Assembly: GCA_025024175.1 (NCBI GenBank) | Contig: QCXZ01000042.1 | Span: 6,775,501 to 6,839,500, forward strand | DNA: 64,000 nt | Reading direction: 5' to 3' | Source: Rhyzopertha dominica | Taxonomy: Eukaryota > Arthropoda > Insecta > Coleoptera > Bostrichidae | In this document: positions 35,031 through 45,600 of the stretch, in pieces | Layout: each line of letters starts with the position of its first letter | Numbering within the stretch: the stretch's first letter is position 1 | The notes under the pieces: model-generated | Seen by the model: the letters and a program-made list of their open reading frames with translations, nothing else | Databases searched by the model: none | What the model was told of the DNA's origin: nothing | Program-made: the position numbers and the translations under genes

Positions 35031-35769
35031 AAAAAGGATTATCTACATTGAAAAACACTTATTATTATATGTTTAATAATCTTCTCCTGCTGTGGGCGTA
35101 AAACATGCGATGCATATTTTATTTCATTTTTTACTAGTGATTTTACATATAGGTATTTTTAATTAAACACTTATGCTTCTTTTATATATGATGCCACTAT
35201 GTTTTCTATTGTAGTCTTGAGAACGGCAATATACAGCGCTGAAAGGGTGACTTGACTGGTTATATTTTAATTCGTCCAAGAATTTAAAAATTCCTTTATC
35301 AAATTACTCATTTGTTAAAAGTAAACTAAAAAAATCGTCATAAATTGACTAAATATAATGAGCAATTATGACAACATAGAAGATATTTAACAAAATTCAA
35401 AGATACTGATAAATTGCATATTAATAGCATTTGCAGTGCTTGCTGAATTTGATGTGACCGAACTTAGTGCATGGACATGTTATTTTTTTTTCACAAATAC
35501 AAGATATCTTCAAAATCTTTCAATTCTAAAGGTTTTCGTTGAACACCCTGTAGAAGTTGTCATCGAACGATATGCGATTCTTGTCAGTATTTGTTCTTCT
35601 CACTCTTAGTTTCTATATCGTGATTGCTAAGAAGTAAATTACAGTGATAGTGTTTCTACACAAATTTTAGCACCATCAAAAACTGCCTGTTGCTTATTTA
35701 GCGCAGCGGTAGTATAACTGTAAGTGGTACATCTTATGTACATTTTTTCAACGGAGCTTTATGGCTCGG
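35031..35769. other. AT-rich DNA, nothing recognised
   Basis: Possibly further decayed Penelope sequence upstream of the RT fragment, but no motif is readable. Confidence 0.3.
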
Positions 35770-36250
35770 TATTTACTTACCCACAAATGCAAATACAATT
35801 TAACTCCAGTTTCCCGACCTTTCACGATCCCGCATAGATCAAACCAGCTCCGAGGAACGAGTGTAGTGACACGTGGATTTATCGCCCAATAAAATTATGC
35901 AAATAGGAAATAGAAAGCAATCAACAACCTTCGAAAGCGTACTGCATCGAAATTGAAATATCAACATTGCCGAGATAAAATCTGACTTTTACTTTCCGCG
36001 TTTTGAAAAATCTTCACGGCTAATCGGCCCACTATTAAATAAATACGGTGTAAAGCAGTAATTTTCCCGCTAATAGGCCGCGGTTTATGGTAATGACGCA
36101 AATTAGCCTGCGCTCGATCTGGGATAAGGGTTATAGAAAAGCGTATCCGATTGATACTGTTAATTCGTTTATTACATTGGATCGTGGAAAAGTGAGTTTA
36201 TAGCCTTTTCATAATGACGTGATTTATTATTTCCCTGTACAAATCGGCAT
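35770..36250. promoter_or_regulatory. Candidate enhancer block with two octamer sites
   Basis: Balanced composition. It holds two exact POU octamers ATGCAAAT (35787-35794 and 35897-35904) 110 bp apart, the second close to a Hox-like CAATAAAATTA. There are no plausible exons. Candidate cis-regulatory module by motif content only. Confidence 0.3.
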
Positions 36251-36767
36251 TTACACGAGAATGTTGTTATTAGATTGTTTAATATGGAAAATTAACATCA
36301 AGAACAAATTGATTGTCTTTATAATTAGTAATAATAATAATAATAATATAAAACAACAAAATTAAGCAAATACAAAGAAAAATAAATACAAGATCAACAT
36401 GGTTTAAACAAAAAACGCGATATTCAGGTAGTATATAGTAATAGTATAGTTCTTCCATCTGACCTTAAATAAAATAAAGCAAATATAATTATTCTAATAA
36501 TTCTAATTATAACGAGCGCGAGAAAAATAATATAAAACAAAATAATCTATACATGCAGAATTAAAAATAATAGGTACAGATTATTATCAAGTAGATGACG
36601 GAGGGAAGTCTTCAAAGACCTGGACAGTTTTTCGTTACAATGCTAGATTTGTATATTAATAATAATCATAACTTTATTGTGCTTAGATTGTAGGTGGAAC
36701 TATCAAGATTTTAAACATTTTGAATGATTCATGGCAATCAACCCGAAATCCTAGTCTAGCAATGATA

Positions 36768-36779
36768 CTGATATACTTT
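36768..36779. repeat. 12-bp target-site duplication, left copy
   Basis: CTGATATACTTT is repeated exactly at 37212-37223 and flanks the palindromic element inserted in the Jockey-like LINE. Confidence 0.8.
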
Positions 36780-37211
36780 AAAATGCATGTCTATGCTGTG
36801 CTGTCTACACCTCAACCAACTGCAGATAGTACTATTTCGCTGTCATTACAGCTCATCAGTGCAGTTTAGGTCTAGTGTAGACAACACGGCATAGAACTGG
36901 TTTTGCTTATATACCAAAGTAAACTGCACTGATGAGCTGTAATGACAGCGAAATAGTACTATCTGCAGTTGGTTGAGGTGTAGACAGCACAGCATAGACA
37001 TGCATTTTAATGTATGTTGGTTCTTGCCCGTTAGCAAAAAGTGCCGTGGGGGCCTGCTGTCAAATTGAAGTATGCAGTTGCATACCAATTTGTCAGGCTA
37101 CAGGTCACTTCCTTTAGGAAGTAGTACCCGTTAAGGCAGCTAGGTGGCTTTGTCATCATGTCAGTGTAATGCTGACAGATGGCATTCATTGCCATCCTAA
37201 ACTCTTACTTT
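36780..37211. mobile_element. Palindromic non-autonomous element, copy 1
   Basis: A 432-bp insertion flanked by a 12-bp target duplication. Its first half is an almost perfect palindrome: an 89-bp arm at 36780-36868, a 50-bp loop, and the reversed arm at about 36919-37007. A unique stretch and a terminal block (about 37134-37211) follow. Removing the insertion plus one duplication joins KMQRK to YISIIARLGF of the host LINE in frame. It has no coding capacity, no TIR at its outer ends and no poly-A tail. The superfamily is unknown; TSDs of 11-12 bp in two copies are longer than those of most DNA transposons. A minus frame of 80 codons here is fortuitous. Confidence 0.8.
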
Positions 37212-37223
37212 CTGATATACTTT
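37212..37223. repeat. 12-bp target-site duplication, right copy
   Basis: Exact partner of 36768-36779; the duplicated bases are part of the Jockey-like coding sequence. Confidence 0.8.
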
Positions 37224-38200
37224 CTTTGCATTTTAAATACTTTTTTGCATGAGGAGAATGACCCTACGCAAGAATTGCATACGAGATTAAACTGTGAATT
37301 AAAACATGATTGGCAGTTATTAGTCTTTTGTTAAAAACACATGAAGTTAATTGTCGAAGCGTAAATAATTTTGTTGAAAGTTTAAATACTAAGTAGTCAG
37401 TATGAGTTTCGCACGTCATGGTAGAGTCAAGAAAAACTCCAAGCAGTTTGATGGTTCATTATAAGAGATACCTTTTGTGGTTGAAAAATGATTTTTTGTG
37501 TCTTACTATGATTTACTAGCAAACCAAACCATCAGTCTAAGTTGATCACTATGCATTTTGTCGGCAAGAACTTCCAACGAATCATCAGAATGATATGATG
37601 TAGTATCATCTGCAAATAGTAATAAAAAGGGTAGGACCCAAAACCGATTCTTGGGGCACTCCAAGTTTAATTTTCTTTTTAGAAGACGTGCTGTGAATAT
37701 TCACATATTGTCCTTATCCCTTAAGTATTAACTTGACACCTCTACCACTAAAAGAATACAAGCTCAGTTTGTTTAATTTGGTGACACACAATCGAACGCT
37801 TTTGACAAATCTAAGCAGCTAACATAGGTGAAATTTTTGGATTCAAATCCTGCAAGTATTTTTTGACTGAGAGTATTGATTGCTAGTGTGGTTGAAAGAT
37901 TGCTCCTAAATCCAAATTGGCGAATATAATTTTAAAGTTTCAAAATGATCATCCATTTGTTTTTTTAACAATTTCTCAAATACTTTACTTATTATTAGAA
38001 TTAAGAAAATAGGACAATAATTGCTCATATCAGAGCAGTCACCCTTTTTAAAAACAGGTATACCTTTCGAGATTTTTAATGATGTAGGATATGACGATTC
38101 ACTAATGGATATATTGATGATGTTGGTTAAAGGAATCAATATAATATTTATTAACGTCTTTATCATTTTTCTGTTTATACCATATGCTCTGTACTGCTGA

Positions 38201-39112
38201 TTAAGAGGGGCGTTTACCTAGAGCGAAGCGGGTCATTTTAAGCACTTATGTCGTTTTACATTTTACAGAGTTATTAGAAACTTTTTCGAAGTGAAATTTC
38301 GACATGGCAATGACAAAACATGTAGCTACAACGTAGAGTTCGAGTTTTTTCTGAATTTGGTACGGTAATGTAAATATTTGTTGTTATATTTTGCTTAAAA
38401 ATGCGTATTTTTGGCGAGCTATTTCTCGAAAACTAAGGCACATAAACGAAAAATTTAAACTGCACGTTGTGGCTACATATTTCTTTGTACACTACCAAAA
38501 CATGAGCACGATAAATGAGTAAAAACATTAAAAAAAATTTAAAACCGCAAACCCTTTCGCACGAGTCCGTCACGAGAGCGGAATGCGAATGCCCATCCCC
38601 ACCAGGTCCATCGCGTGGTATCCAGAGAACAGTGAGGCTAAGATACAAACCTGTCGGGAATGATCGAAAGGTATACGATCTATTCCGATAAGACTTTCTA
38701 AGATTGTATGACAAGTTTAATGTTAAAAGTTCATTCACATTAATTTACTGTCTGCCGAAGCAATGGAGAGGTGGAATGAAAATTATTATAAAAGTTCCTC
38801 CAGAAATCATAGTCGACATGCAGTTAGAATGAAATGTTATATAGTTCATATTTACAGAAATAAATGGGTTATTCCATATTTTGAATAACCTGGTATAATA
38901 TCATAGTAAGTTACTAATATCATGCTTACTTTTTTATGCACACACTACAGTCAGTAATTTTCCGAATATTAGTTTAGCCCGTCTTGTTGCTCGTACGATC
39001 TTTGCGTGATTTCAACCTATTGGCTATCCTCTTACGTCCCATGTCCCGTTGGTAATACAGGTTGCATAGTTTACATTTCTGCCCGATTACTCCAAGTAAA
39101 TGCCCCTCTTAA
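38201..39112. mobile_element. TTAA-flanked MITE (904 bp) inside the Jockey-like LINE
   Basis: TTAA occurs at 38201-38204 and 39109-39112. The termini 38205-38235 and 39078-39108 are inverted repeats of about 30 bp beginning GAGGGGC, with several mismatches. TTAA duplication is the signature of piggyBac-type insertion. Deleting the 904 bp and one TTAA joins INEVRNAI to NQQYRAYGINRKMIKTL of the LINE reverse transcriptase in frame, which confirms both borders. The interior has no transposase; a 101-codon minus frame at 38738-38433 has no motif and starts near a GC-richer patch. It is a non-autonomous element mobilised in trans. Confidence 0.88.
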
Positions 39113-40200
39113 TAGCATTTCTGACTTCATTAATACTTGCCTAAATTCAAATTCACCAACATGATGTATGTTTGAACGCTGACTGTTAACATTTTTTGAA
39201 ATATGAGACGTATTAGCTAATGAATTAGCTTTTTGTTTGTGACTAGAGTCATAAATATAATTATCATAAGAACGTTTTTTGGCTATTGAAATTTCTAATT
39301 GATATAATTTTATGTACGTTTTATAAGTACCCGCTTCAATTAAGTTTTTGTTCCTTGTTTGAGATTAGAATTAAACCAGCTGTTAAATTTTAAACTATGT
39401 GGAACACACTTTCTTACTTTTAATGGAAGACTTATTTCTATATTTGTATTTAAACTGTCCAAAAATTTATCAATAAAGTTATGTGGCTTTAAAGATTTAT
39501 TATCAACAAAAGATCAGTCAACTATCTCCATCAAATTATAAAGATTAAACAGACCATTTAAAGTTATTGGTCTATAATTAACACTCACTTTCATGTCAAG
39601 CCGGCATAAAGGAACTGATACAGACATCCCAATAAATATATATTTTCTAAAGTAGTAATACGAAAGTTGCAAAAGAAAAAGTGTTAAATACAGCAGAAGC
39701 TAAAATTTCACATTGAAATCTCTTGTTACTATAATATGACTCTTTGTGTTAACTATATCAAGAACATTATTTAGCTTGTCAAGAAACAAATCAAAATCAC
39801 CCAAAGGTGACCTGTAAATAGTTATGATAGATATAGTCTTAGTAAGTGGAATACCCACAATCATCGCTTTCAAAATTTATCGGTTCACAATTGTTAGAGA
39901 GTGAATTATGAACAAACATACTTACACCTCCATGGATATGAGAAGATCTACAATAGGCTGAAACAGCTGTATAGCCTTCAACATTAACAACCTCCATAAC
40001 ATTCCTAGCTAACCGGACAAAGTATTTCAATACGTTCTTCGTCTTTTAAAAAAGTCTTGACTTCTAGAACCTTATTACGCAGACACTGAAGATTTAAATG
40101 ATATAAATTAAATATATTAGTTTTAAGAACTGACGAGAATTTACTTAATAACAGTTGATCTAAGTTGTTTTATTTTATAAAAAATTGGATTGTGGAAAAT

Positions 40201-43200
40201 TGAGACGTCGAACTATAGTACTTTTGTAGCGCCCCGCCCCTGTCCATAGAATTAAATAATGAAATAAGTAAAANAAACACANGCCCAATCCAACCTAAGC
40301 ATGATAATTCAAGGTTTCTAAGTAATAATTNTCGCATTTTTGCTCTACATGCACGGCTACATACATTTACTTATCGATTTCTTTTTTTAATGCCACTTCA
40401 TATGTAATTGTAGTATACAAATTTAAAGCCTCTTATTATGTTAGTCTTGTATTCCTCTATGGAATAAAACACAATTGAGTACTCAGAAGCGGTTTTCTCG
40501 GACAGCGCATTACTATATTATATTTTGTTTATGTATTTACTGTATGTAGCCTAAATTTATTAATCGAATTAAACAAATCTTCTTGTAGTCGAAGAATATT
40601 TGCAACCAAGCCAAGTAAAAAATATATACTACGAACCAAAAGTATTGTGGCTTCTCAGAAAATTCTAACACCTAGTCACACACAGGTGCTACGAGCAAAT
40701 TACGACCGGTAATTGTCGTGTAAACGCGCGAGTTTGAAATAAAGAAACCTGTGTTATCCGCAACAATAAGGTGTTGTCTAAGGCGAGGTGTCGTGTTTCG
40801 TTGTTTTTTTTGCTCGTGGTATGGCGAGAGACAGACGAACAGATGCGCTTTCAAAGGCAAATTGCTTGTATTGGAGGAGAGAACAATAATTACAAAAGAA
40901 CAAGTGTGTAGGTGAAACAGCGTTGCCAGAGAGAAGGTAATGTCTTACGGTCACTATTTTTTATATAAATAAAAAAATCAATGTTTTCGAAACTTTTTAT
41001 TTTACCTAAACTTTAATATTATGTATCGTTGTTATTGGATCACTTTTTATTTTCTATACATCAATATTAATTTTTATGAAGTAGAATATACTTTAATTGG
41101 ATACAGTCACAAATGATATTCAAGCTCTCTTTTTTATCAAATACGTTTAGGTGCTCATAAAGTAATAAGAGTATCATTGATTAAAAAGTACTTGTATCTT
41201 TTGATTAACGACGATGTCTTAACACATAGATGTAGTGCTTTAAACAAACTTTTACATTATTTGTTTCGCCAACTATGCATTTAAATCAAGATTGCATTTT
41301 TGAGACATTTTTTTTTGAAACAAAATAGTCGAAATCGTTTTGACAGAGTACTTTTTTCTTAAATAAATTCGAATGCCAAAAGCTTTTTTTTTACTTTATA
41401 AAAGAACTTACAACTGGTTGTTAAGAACCAACAGAAGTCGATTAAGAAATATCAAAAATATAAAACATGAAGATATCGATTTTAGGTTCATATAAATAAC
41501 GTTTTTAAAGACATAGTACAACACTATTACAGCATGTACATGCAAATAATTTAACATTTATCATCTTGCAAAGAGTACTTGTTCCTAAGTGTGTAAGAGT
41601 ATACTTGAAGGAGGCGCAAACTAATGGTTCTACTTTCAGTATATTTGTTAAATATCTATTCAATATTGAACTGCAAACAGTTAATGGTAATGTGTTGTAA
41701 AAATTTGCCTTGGTGGGGACAGTTCGACTTCGTAACATCAACATCAGCGTCGGCGAATAGTCAAGCAAAGAACATATATGTAATTATTTAAAAATAAAAA
41801 AGGAGTCTAGCAGAGGTTTTACAACATTCAGTCGTTCATCAACCGATATCAGAAGTCACGACAGTAAAGTACCAAATTTCTACTCAAGTCTGTTACTCGC
41901 TAAGGTCTGGACTCGAAAAACAATAAATACACTGGAATAGGTAACAGACAATTAAACTTGAATTGAAGTGAGACACTCGTAAATGGCTCTCCTCAAAAGC
42001 TATTAGTAGTTAGGTGCCTGCGTCTTTGTGAGTGTACTCGATTACATTAGAAATTCTGTGAAGAATACACGTTATAAGTAATATAAAGACAATCACTGTC
42101 AGTGCAGCTGAAACGATTGTTATAACAGCAATCAGTTCCAAAAAGGACGTAGAACTTTAAACTAAACACGACGATAACTATAAGTGATAATCCACTTGCC
42201 TTTACGTTATTTTGAAGAATTATTTCTGGCATGTTCTAAAAATAATGCTGGTTAACTGTCCTCACCGATACCATCAATTGAGCAACACGTTATTTCGTTA
42301 TCAGATTCCTATACCGTTCACCAGGTCACACCCTGAGTCCAAAAACCACACCAAACTGTGACTTTCTCATAATGAAAAGTCAACTTGTGAAACTTTTGAG
42401 GGTTCTGTTATGTCCAAGGTAAATGGTCCAATTCGTTGGTCATTATATTTACTACAAATTTCGTGCAACTTTCAAAATGTATGGCAATCCAAGCTCATTT
42501 CGATGGTAAATTCGAATAATTTCTGATGGCTGTTGAATTGTGTGCTTCTGCATCATTAACTGCTTACTACTGCAAAACACNGTTGTTTAAGTTTGATCTT
42601 GACATGTCAAAGTGCGTTGGCGCTATTACATATTTCAAAAGCTCTGACTACATTATTGGAAAACCCCATACAAGCTATCTTCGCCAGAGAACGTGATGGT
42701 TTTAAACATTTATTAATGACACAATAATCTTCTTCTAGATTTTAAACCATGCCACTCAACAGTCAGCAAGCATGTGTATTTATAGTAAACTGCTGCAATC
42801 TATGGTTGCGGTTTCGAAAACTAATTGATTCTTGAGTAAAAGTAAACGGAAGGCATATATTCTTTAGAATCCTTTAATGACGTAACAAAAGTCTGTGTAG
42901 TTTTCTTTGCATAAGTAGCCGAAAAATTATGGCGTCTAACCGAGTAAAAATTTCAACAAGACTCATGATCATCCCTCTTCGCCAGACCAATTTGCCTGAA
43001 GAATAATACTTATTTTGCTTAGTTTAAGAAACGAGTAAATAAGCAGCCATCTTTAAGAGGCCAATTAATTGATTGATTGAACCAGCCGCTCCTGGATATA
43101 CCGCCGGGCCGGCTAATCTTCGTTGGGTTAGAGGGGCGATATGGTTGTTGTTTGGAATAAATTGTATACAACGGCTATGATTTTCTCCACGGTTTTTTCC

Positions 43201-43201
43201 A
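40201..43201. other. AT-rich DNA, no supported gene
   Basis: Three N bases lie near 40274-40331 and one at 42581. A CpG-bearing patch lies at 40660-40870. The minus frame 41768-41505 (with FYNTLPLTVCSSI) faintly recalls the C-terminal end of LINE proteins but is too weak to call. Confidence 0.35.
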
Positions 43202-43203
43202 TA

Positions 43204-43232
43204 TAACGTATGTCTCAAAAGTTTTGGCACAA
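43204..43232 (+). repeat. Left terminal inverted repeat of the DD37E element
   Basis: 29 bp, identical to the reverse complement of 44477-44505. This is the expected transposase-binding end. Confidence 0.93.
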
Positions 43233-43352
43233 CATTCACTGGCGTTAAAACTGGCGATAATGATAACACATCGAAATGGCTTTGGAAGCAAAAATTCTTC
43301 AATCGATTCTCTTTATTGTGACAGCTCAGTTTTAAGTAATATTTGCATAGAA

Positions 43353-44381
43353 ATGTCTTATAAATTAGATCTTCGGAAAAGTATATACTCTTTGGTTGGG
43401 CGGTTGCCAAAACCAGAGATAGTACGCTTGNTCGAAGATCAAAATATCGCTNGCCGTACTATNTATCGTACAATAGCTGAGTNTGAGCAATGTATACCAT
43501 GCCTAAATTTACCAAAAAGTGGAAGACCAAGAATTTTTACTCAAGAGAGAGCAGAAAGATTGGTGAGAAGGGCTAAAAATAGAGTTGGAGTGTCTCTCAG
43601 GAAATTGGCACGTGAATATCGCACTTCTAAGGACACAGTTTCGAGGGAATTGGTCAGAAATGCTGTAGAATATCGAAAACGAAGAAAATGTCCAAAATAT
43701 ACGGAAAATCAGTTGGCACGGATACCACGATGTTGTCGGGCATTAAGGCGGATCCATTTTGCAAACGACAGAATCATCGTTATGGACGACGAAAAATATT
43801 TTACACTGGGCAATTCGGAGATGAAGGGAAATGATGGGTTTTATACCGACAACATAGAAAACTGTCCAGACAATGTAAAATATAAAGAAAAGGCGAAATT
43901 CGCCGACAAAATTTTAGTTTGGTGTGCCATTTCCACTGCGGGAATATCCAGGCCTTATGTCGGACGTGTAAAGGGCGAAGCAATAAACAGTCAGCGCTAT
44001 ATTCAAAACTGTCTGACCAAATTGGCTGACTTTATTCACGAGTATCATGCTGAAGACAACATAATGTTTTGGCCAGATTTAGCTTCTTGCCATTACGCAC
44101 GCGAATCTCAAAATTGGCTTAACGCTCATAACATCCCATTTGTACCCAGAAACGATAATCCCCCTAACCTACCCCAGGCTCGTCCAATTGAAGATTTTTG
44201 GGCACTTTTATCTAGAAAGGTCTACGATGGAGGATGGCAAGCTGCAAATGAAGAGCAGTTAAGGCGTAGAATCTATAGAAAAATAAGAGAGGTAGATGGC
44301 GAGGTAGTCCAAAACCTAATGCGCGATGTCCGCAGAAAGTTGCGCCTTGTTGAGGAGCACGGGCCGCTTCATTTGATTTGA
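43353..44381 (+). CDS. Tc1/mariner-superfamily transposase, DD37E type
   Basis: The protein has 342 residues, the normal length for the superfamily. I start at the ATG at 43353 (MSYKLDLRKS); the frame is open further upstream but only into the terminal repeat. Residues 7-50 form the first helix-turn-helix, KSGRPRIF (55-62) is the GRPR-like linker, and VSLRKLAREY (80-89) begins the second HTH. The catalytic triad is D146 in VMDDEKYF, D242 in FWPDLASCHYA and E280 in RPIEDFW, with 37 residues between the last two. The end is basic (RKLRLVEEHG). The enzyme would bind the 29-bp termini and cut and paste the element into TA sites in the nucleus. Four N bases (43432, 43452, 43463, 43483) hide four residues in the first 45; otherwise no stop or shift is present. 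Confidence 0.92.
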   Translation: MSYKLDLRKSIYSLVGRLPKPEIVRLXEDQNIAXRTXYRTIAEXEQCIPCLNLPKSGRPRIFTQERAERLVRRAKNRVGVSLRKLAREYRTSKDTVSRELVRNAVEYRKRRKCPKYTENQLARIPRCCRALRRIHFANDRIIVMDDEKYFTLGNSEMKGNDGFYTDNIENCPDNVKYKEKAKFADKILVWCAISTAGISRPYVGRVKGEAINSQRYIQNCLTKLADFIHEYHAEDNIMFWPDLASCHYARESQNWLNAHNIPFVPRNDNPPNLPQARPIEDFWALLSRKVYDGGWQAANEEQLRRRIYRKIREVDGEVVQNLMRDVRRKLRLVEEHGPLHLI

Positions 44382-44476
44382 ATTGTTAATTTTGTTGTTT
44401 GTAATATTGTTAATCCTTGCATATAATTAAAATTTAAGTAAAATTATCTTTGCGTGTTAAAATTGAATAAAGTAAT

Positions 44477-44505
44477 TTGTGCCAAAACTTTTGAGACATA
44501 CGTTA
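44477..44505 (-). repeat. Right terminal inverted repeat of the DD37E element
   Basis: 29 of 29 positions match the left end. A TA target duplicate follows directly. Confidence 0.93.
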
Positions 44506-44824
44506 TAGCACGATCTTTATACTTTGAACTTGTTACCGTTGATTATCCACCATTTTTGTAGTATATAGTTCCCCTATTTCCTTTCCACTTTTGATTGCGT
44601 GTACGTCATGATGAACATGATAACTAACTTGTATATACTCTTTAAAATACTAAAAACTGGCTGATGTGTTTCTACAAATGGCAATATAAGTTTGCTTTAA
44701 CAGCCAAATTTTAATATTTTGCAAAAAATAATTACATATACCTAAAATAAGTAAAAGTACCTTTCACTTGTATTTTCTATTTTTAATGAACCAAGGAAAA
44801 TAACTTTTAAACTTTCTTATGTCT

Positions 44825-44950
44825 GCACCACAACCAACTACAGACGAATCCGTTTCACCTTTATTAAAGCTCATCAGTGTAGTTTAATTCTAATGCAGAC
44901 AGCATGGCATAGAACTGATTTTACCTATATATTAAAGCATGTTTATGTTG
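44825..44950 (+). mobile_element. Diverged copy of the palindromic element family, copy 3
   Basis: About 110 bp align with the arm and loop of the elements at 36780 and 46122 (ACCAACTACAGA, AGCTCATCAGTG and CATAGAACTGATTTTACC are shared landmarks), at clearly lower identity. After the loop it runs into a second start-like block (CATGTTTATGTTGT), which may indicate a tandem dimer. No target duplication was found, consistent with greater age. Confidence 0.6.
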
Positions 44951-45177
44951 TACAGCAATATGATGAGATGAGAGAGATGACTTTGTATCTATTTGCAATA
45001 CTAGAACTAGAAAGCACCGCAAGAAAACTTGATTTTTGAAATATATATGATACAAATAAATTATTGCCATCATTCAAGTACTTCTAAAACTAAATTACAA
45101 AAGCAACTTTAAAACACTGAGTATCGAAACCTCTCCTCCCTCCGGAGCAGAGTTGTGGATCTTCCACTTGCACTTAC

Positions 45178-45255
45178 TATCTCTGGCATCAGCTTTGCGA
45201 GAATTAGGCCGATTTCCCAAAAGCTACACATAAGAAGCAACAACCAACCATTCAT
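45178..45255 (-). CDS. Candidate first coding exon with signal peptide, unknown gene
   Basis: From an ATG at 45255 the minus strand encodes 26 residues, MNGWLLLLMCSFWEIGLILA then KLMPEI. A strong splice donor follows, ATA|GTAAGTGC, with the last exon base at 45178 (phase 0). The leucine-rich core after a short start is typical of a secretory signal peptide, so the gene could encode a secreted or membrane protein. About 300 bp of CpG-bearing DNA lies upstream (45280-45590) and could be the promoter and 5'UTR. The same frame is open upstream to 45558, so a longer N-terminus cannot be excluded, though it is unlike a protein. The remaining exons would lie below 45 kb or outside the window and were not recognised. 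Confidence 0.4.
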
Positions 45256-45279
45256 TTTGCGTCGTACAAAAAAGATAAA

Positions 45280-45600
45280 CTCTTCGTACCCGAAAAAAGG
45301 ATCGCATGCAGATAAACGCGTGCTGTAAATGCCATTTAAATACGCACGGTGTGAGAAATGATTATCTCGGACGGTCTTGCAATTCCAGCGTCGACCGTTC
45401 CTTTCAAATCCTTCCTCGCGCTCAACACAGGATTTCCATTTTATCTGCCGTCGCTCGCAAAAAACTTCGAGGATTAATAGGTCTGGAATTCCGCAACCTA
45501 TGTCGGTTTCGGAGACGCATGTGTATCGCTTTCTGAGCTCTGCTCTGGTTTCGCACACGCTCTCACTGGATGGGAAGCGTGGTTGCTAGATCTACGCATT
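45280..45600 (-). promoter_or_regulatory. CpG-bearing block upstream of the signal-peptide exon
   Basis: Markedly richer in CG than its surroundings, without tandem repeats. Its position fits a promoter plus 5'UTR for the exon at 45178-45255. Open frames on both strands here reflect composition. Confidence 0.3.

Larger units (their letters stand above)
36655..40200 (-). mobile_element. Jockey-like LINE carrying two nested insertions
   Basis: Read on the minus strand from about 40200. The endonuclease begins with LYHLNLQCLRNKV (near 40105), has GYTAVSAYC and IHGGVSMFVHNSL (39970-39890) and IIVTRDFNV near 39720, where GDFN has become RDFN. A linker with CVPHSLKFNSWFNSNLKQ lies near 39400. The reverse transcriptase gives IPVFKKGDCSDMSNYCPI near 38040, TYVSCLDLSKAFDCVS near 37800, a decayed VPQ block and FADDTT near 37610. 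The thumb includes KLSTKLFTLRQLTSCVFNKR near 37370, and the C-terminus ends SIIARLGFRVDCHESFK then VPPTI and a stop near 36680. The 3' end is followed by AATAAAG and an ATT-rich tail at about 36655. Two elements interrupt it at 36780-37211 and 38205-39108. Stops, frameshifts and missing blocks make it dead. Confidence 0.85.
43204..44505 (+). mobile_element. Intact-looking Tc1/mariner-superfamily element (DD37E)
   Basis: The 1302-bp element has perfect 29-bp terminal inverted repeats (43204-43232 and 44477-44505, starting TAACGTATGTCTC) and is flanked by TA on both sides (43202-43203 and 44506-44507). It contains one full-length transposase gene with 120 bp between the left terminus and the ATG. 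Perfect termini and an uninterrupted frame suggest recent insertion, unlike every other element here. The terminal TATA makes the exact border ambiguous by 2 bp. Confidence 0.92.

Noticed and set aside
41505..41768. Minus-strand frame with FYNTLPLTVCSS, possible LINE C-terminus
   Set aside because: Only a faint resemblance to LINE protein ends, with no RT or other landmark nearby.
43024..43410. 128-codon minus-strand frame
   Set aside because: Shadow of the DD37E terminus and transposase start on the plus strand.
45109..45558. 149-codon minus-strand frame taken as a whole protein
   Set aside because: The part after residue 127 lies beyond a strong GTAAGT donor and the part before the internal ATG at 45255 is not protein-like; the spliced short exon is the better reading.
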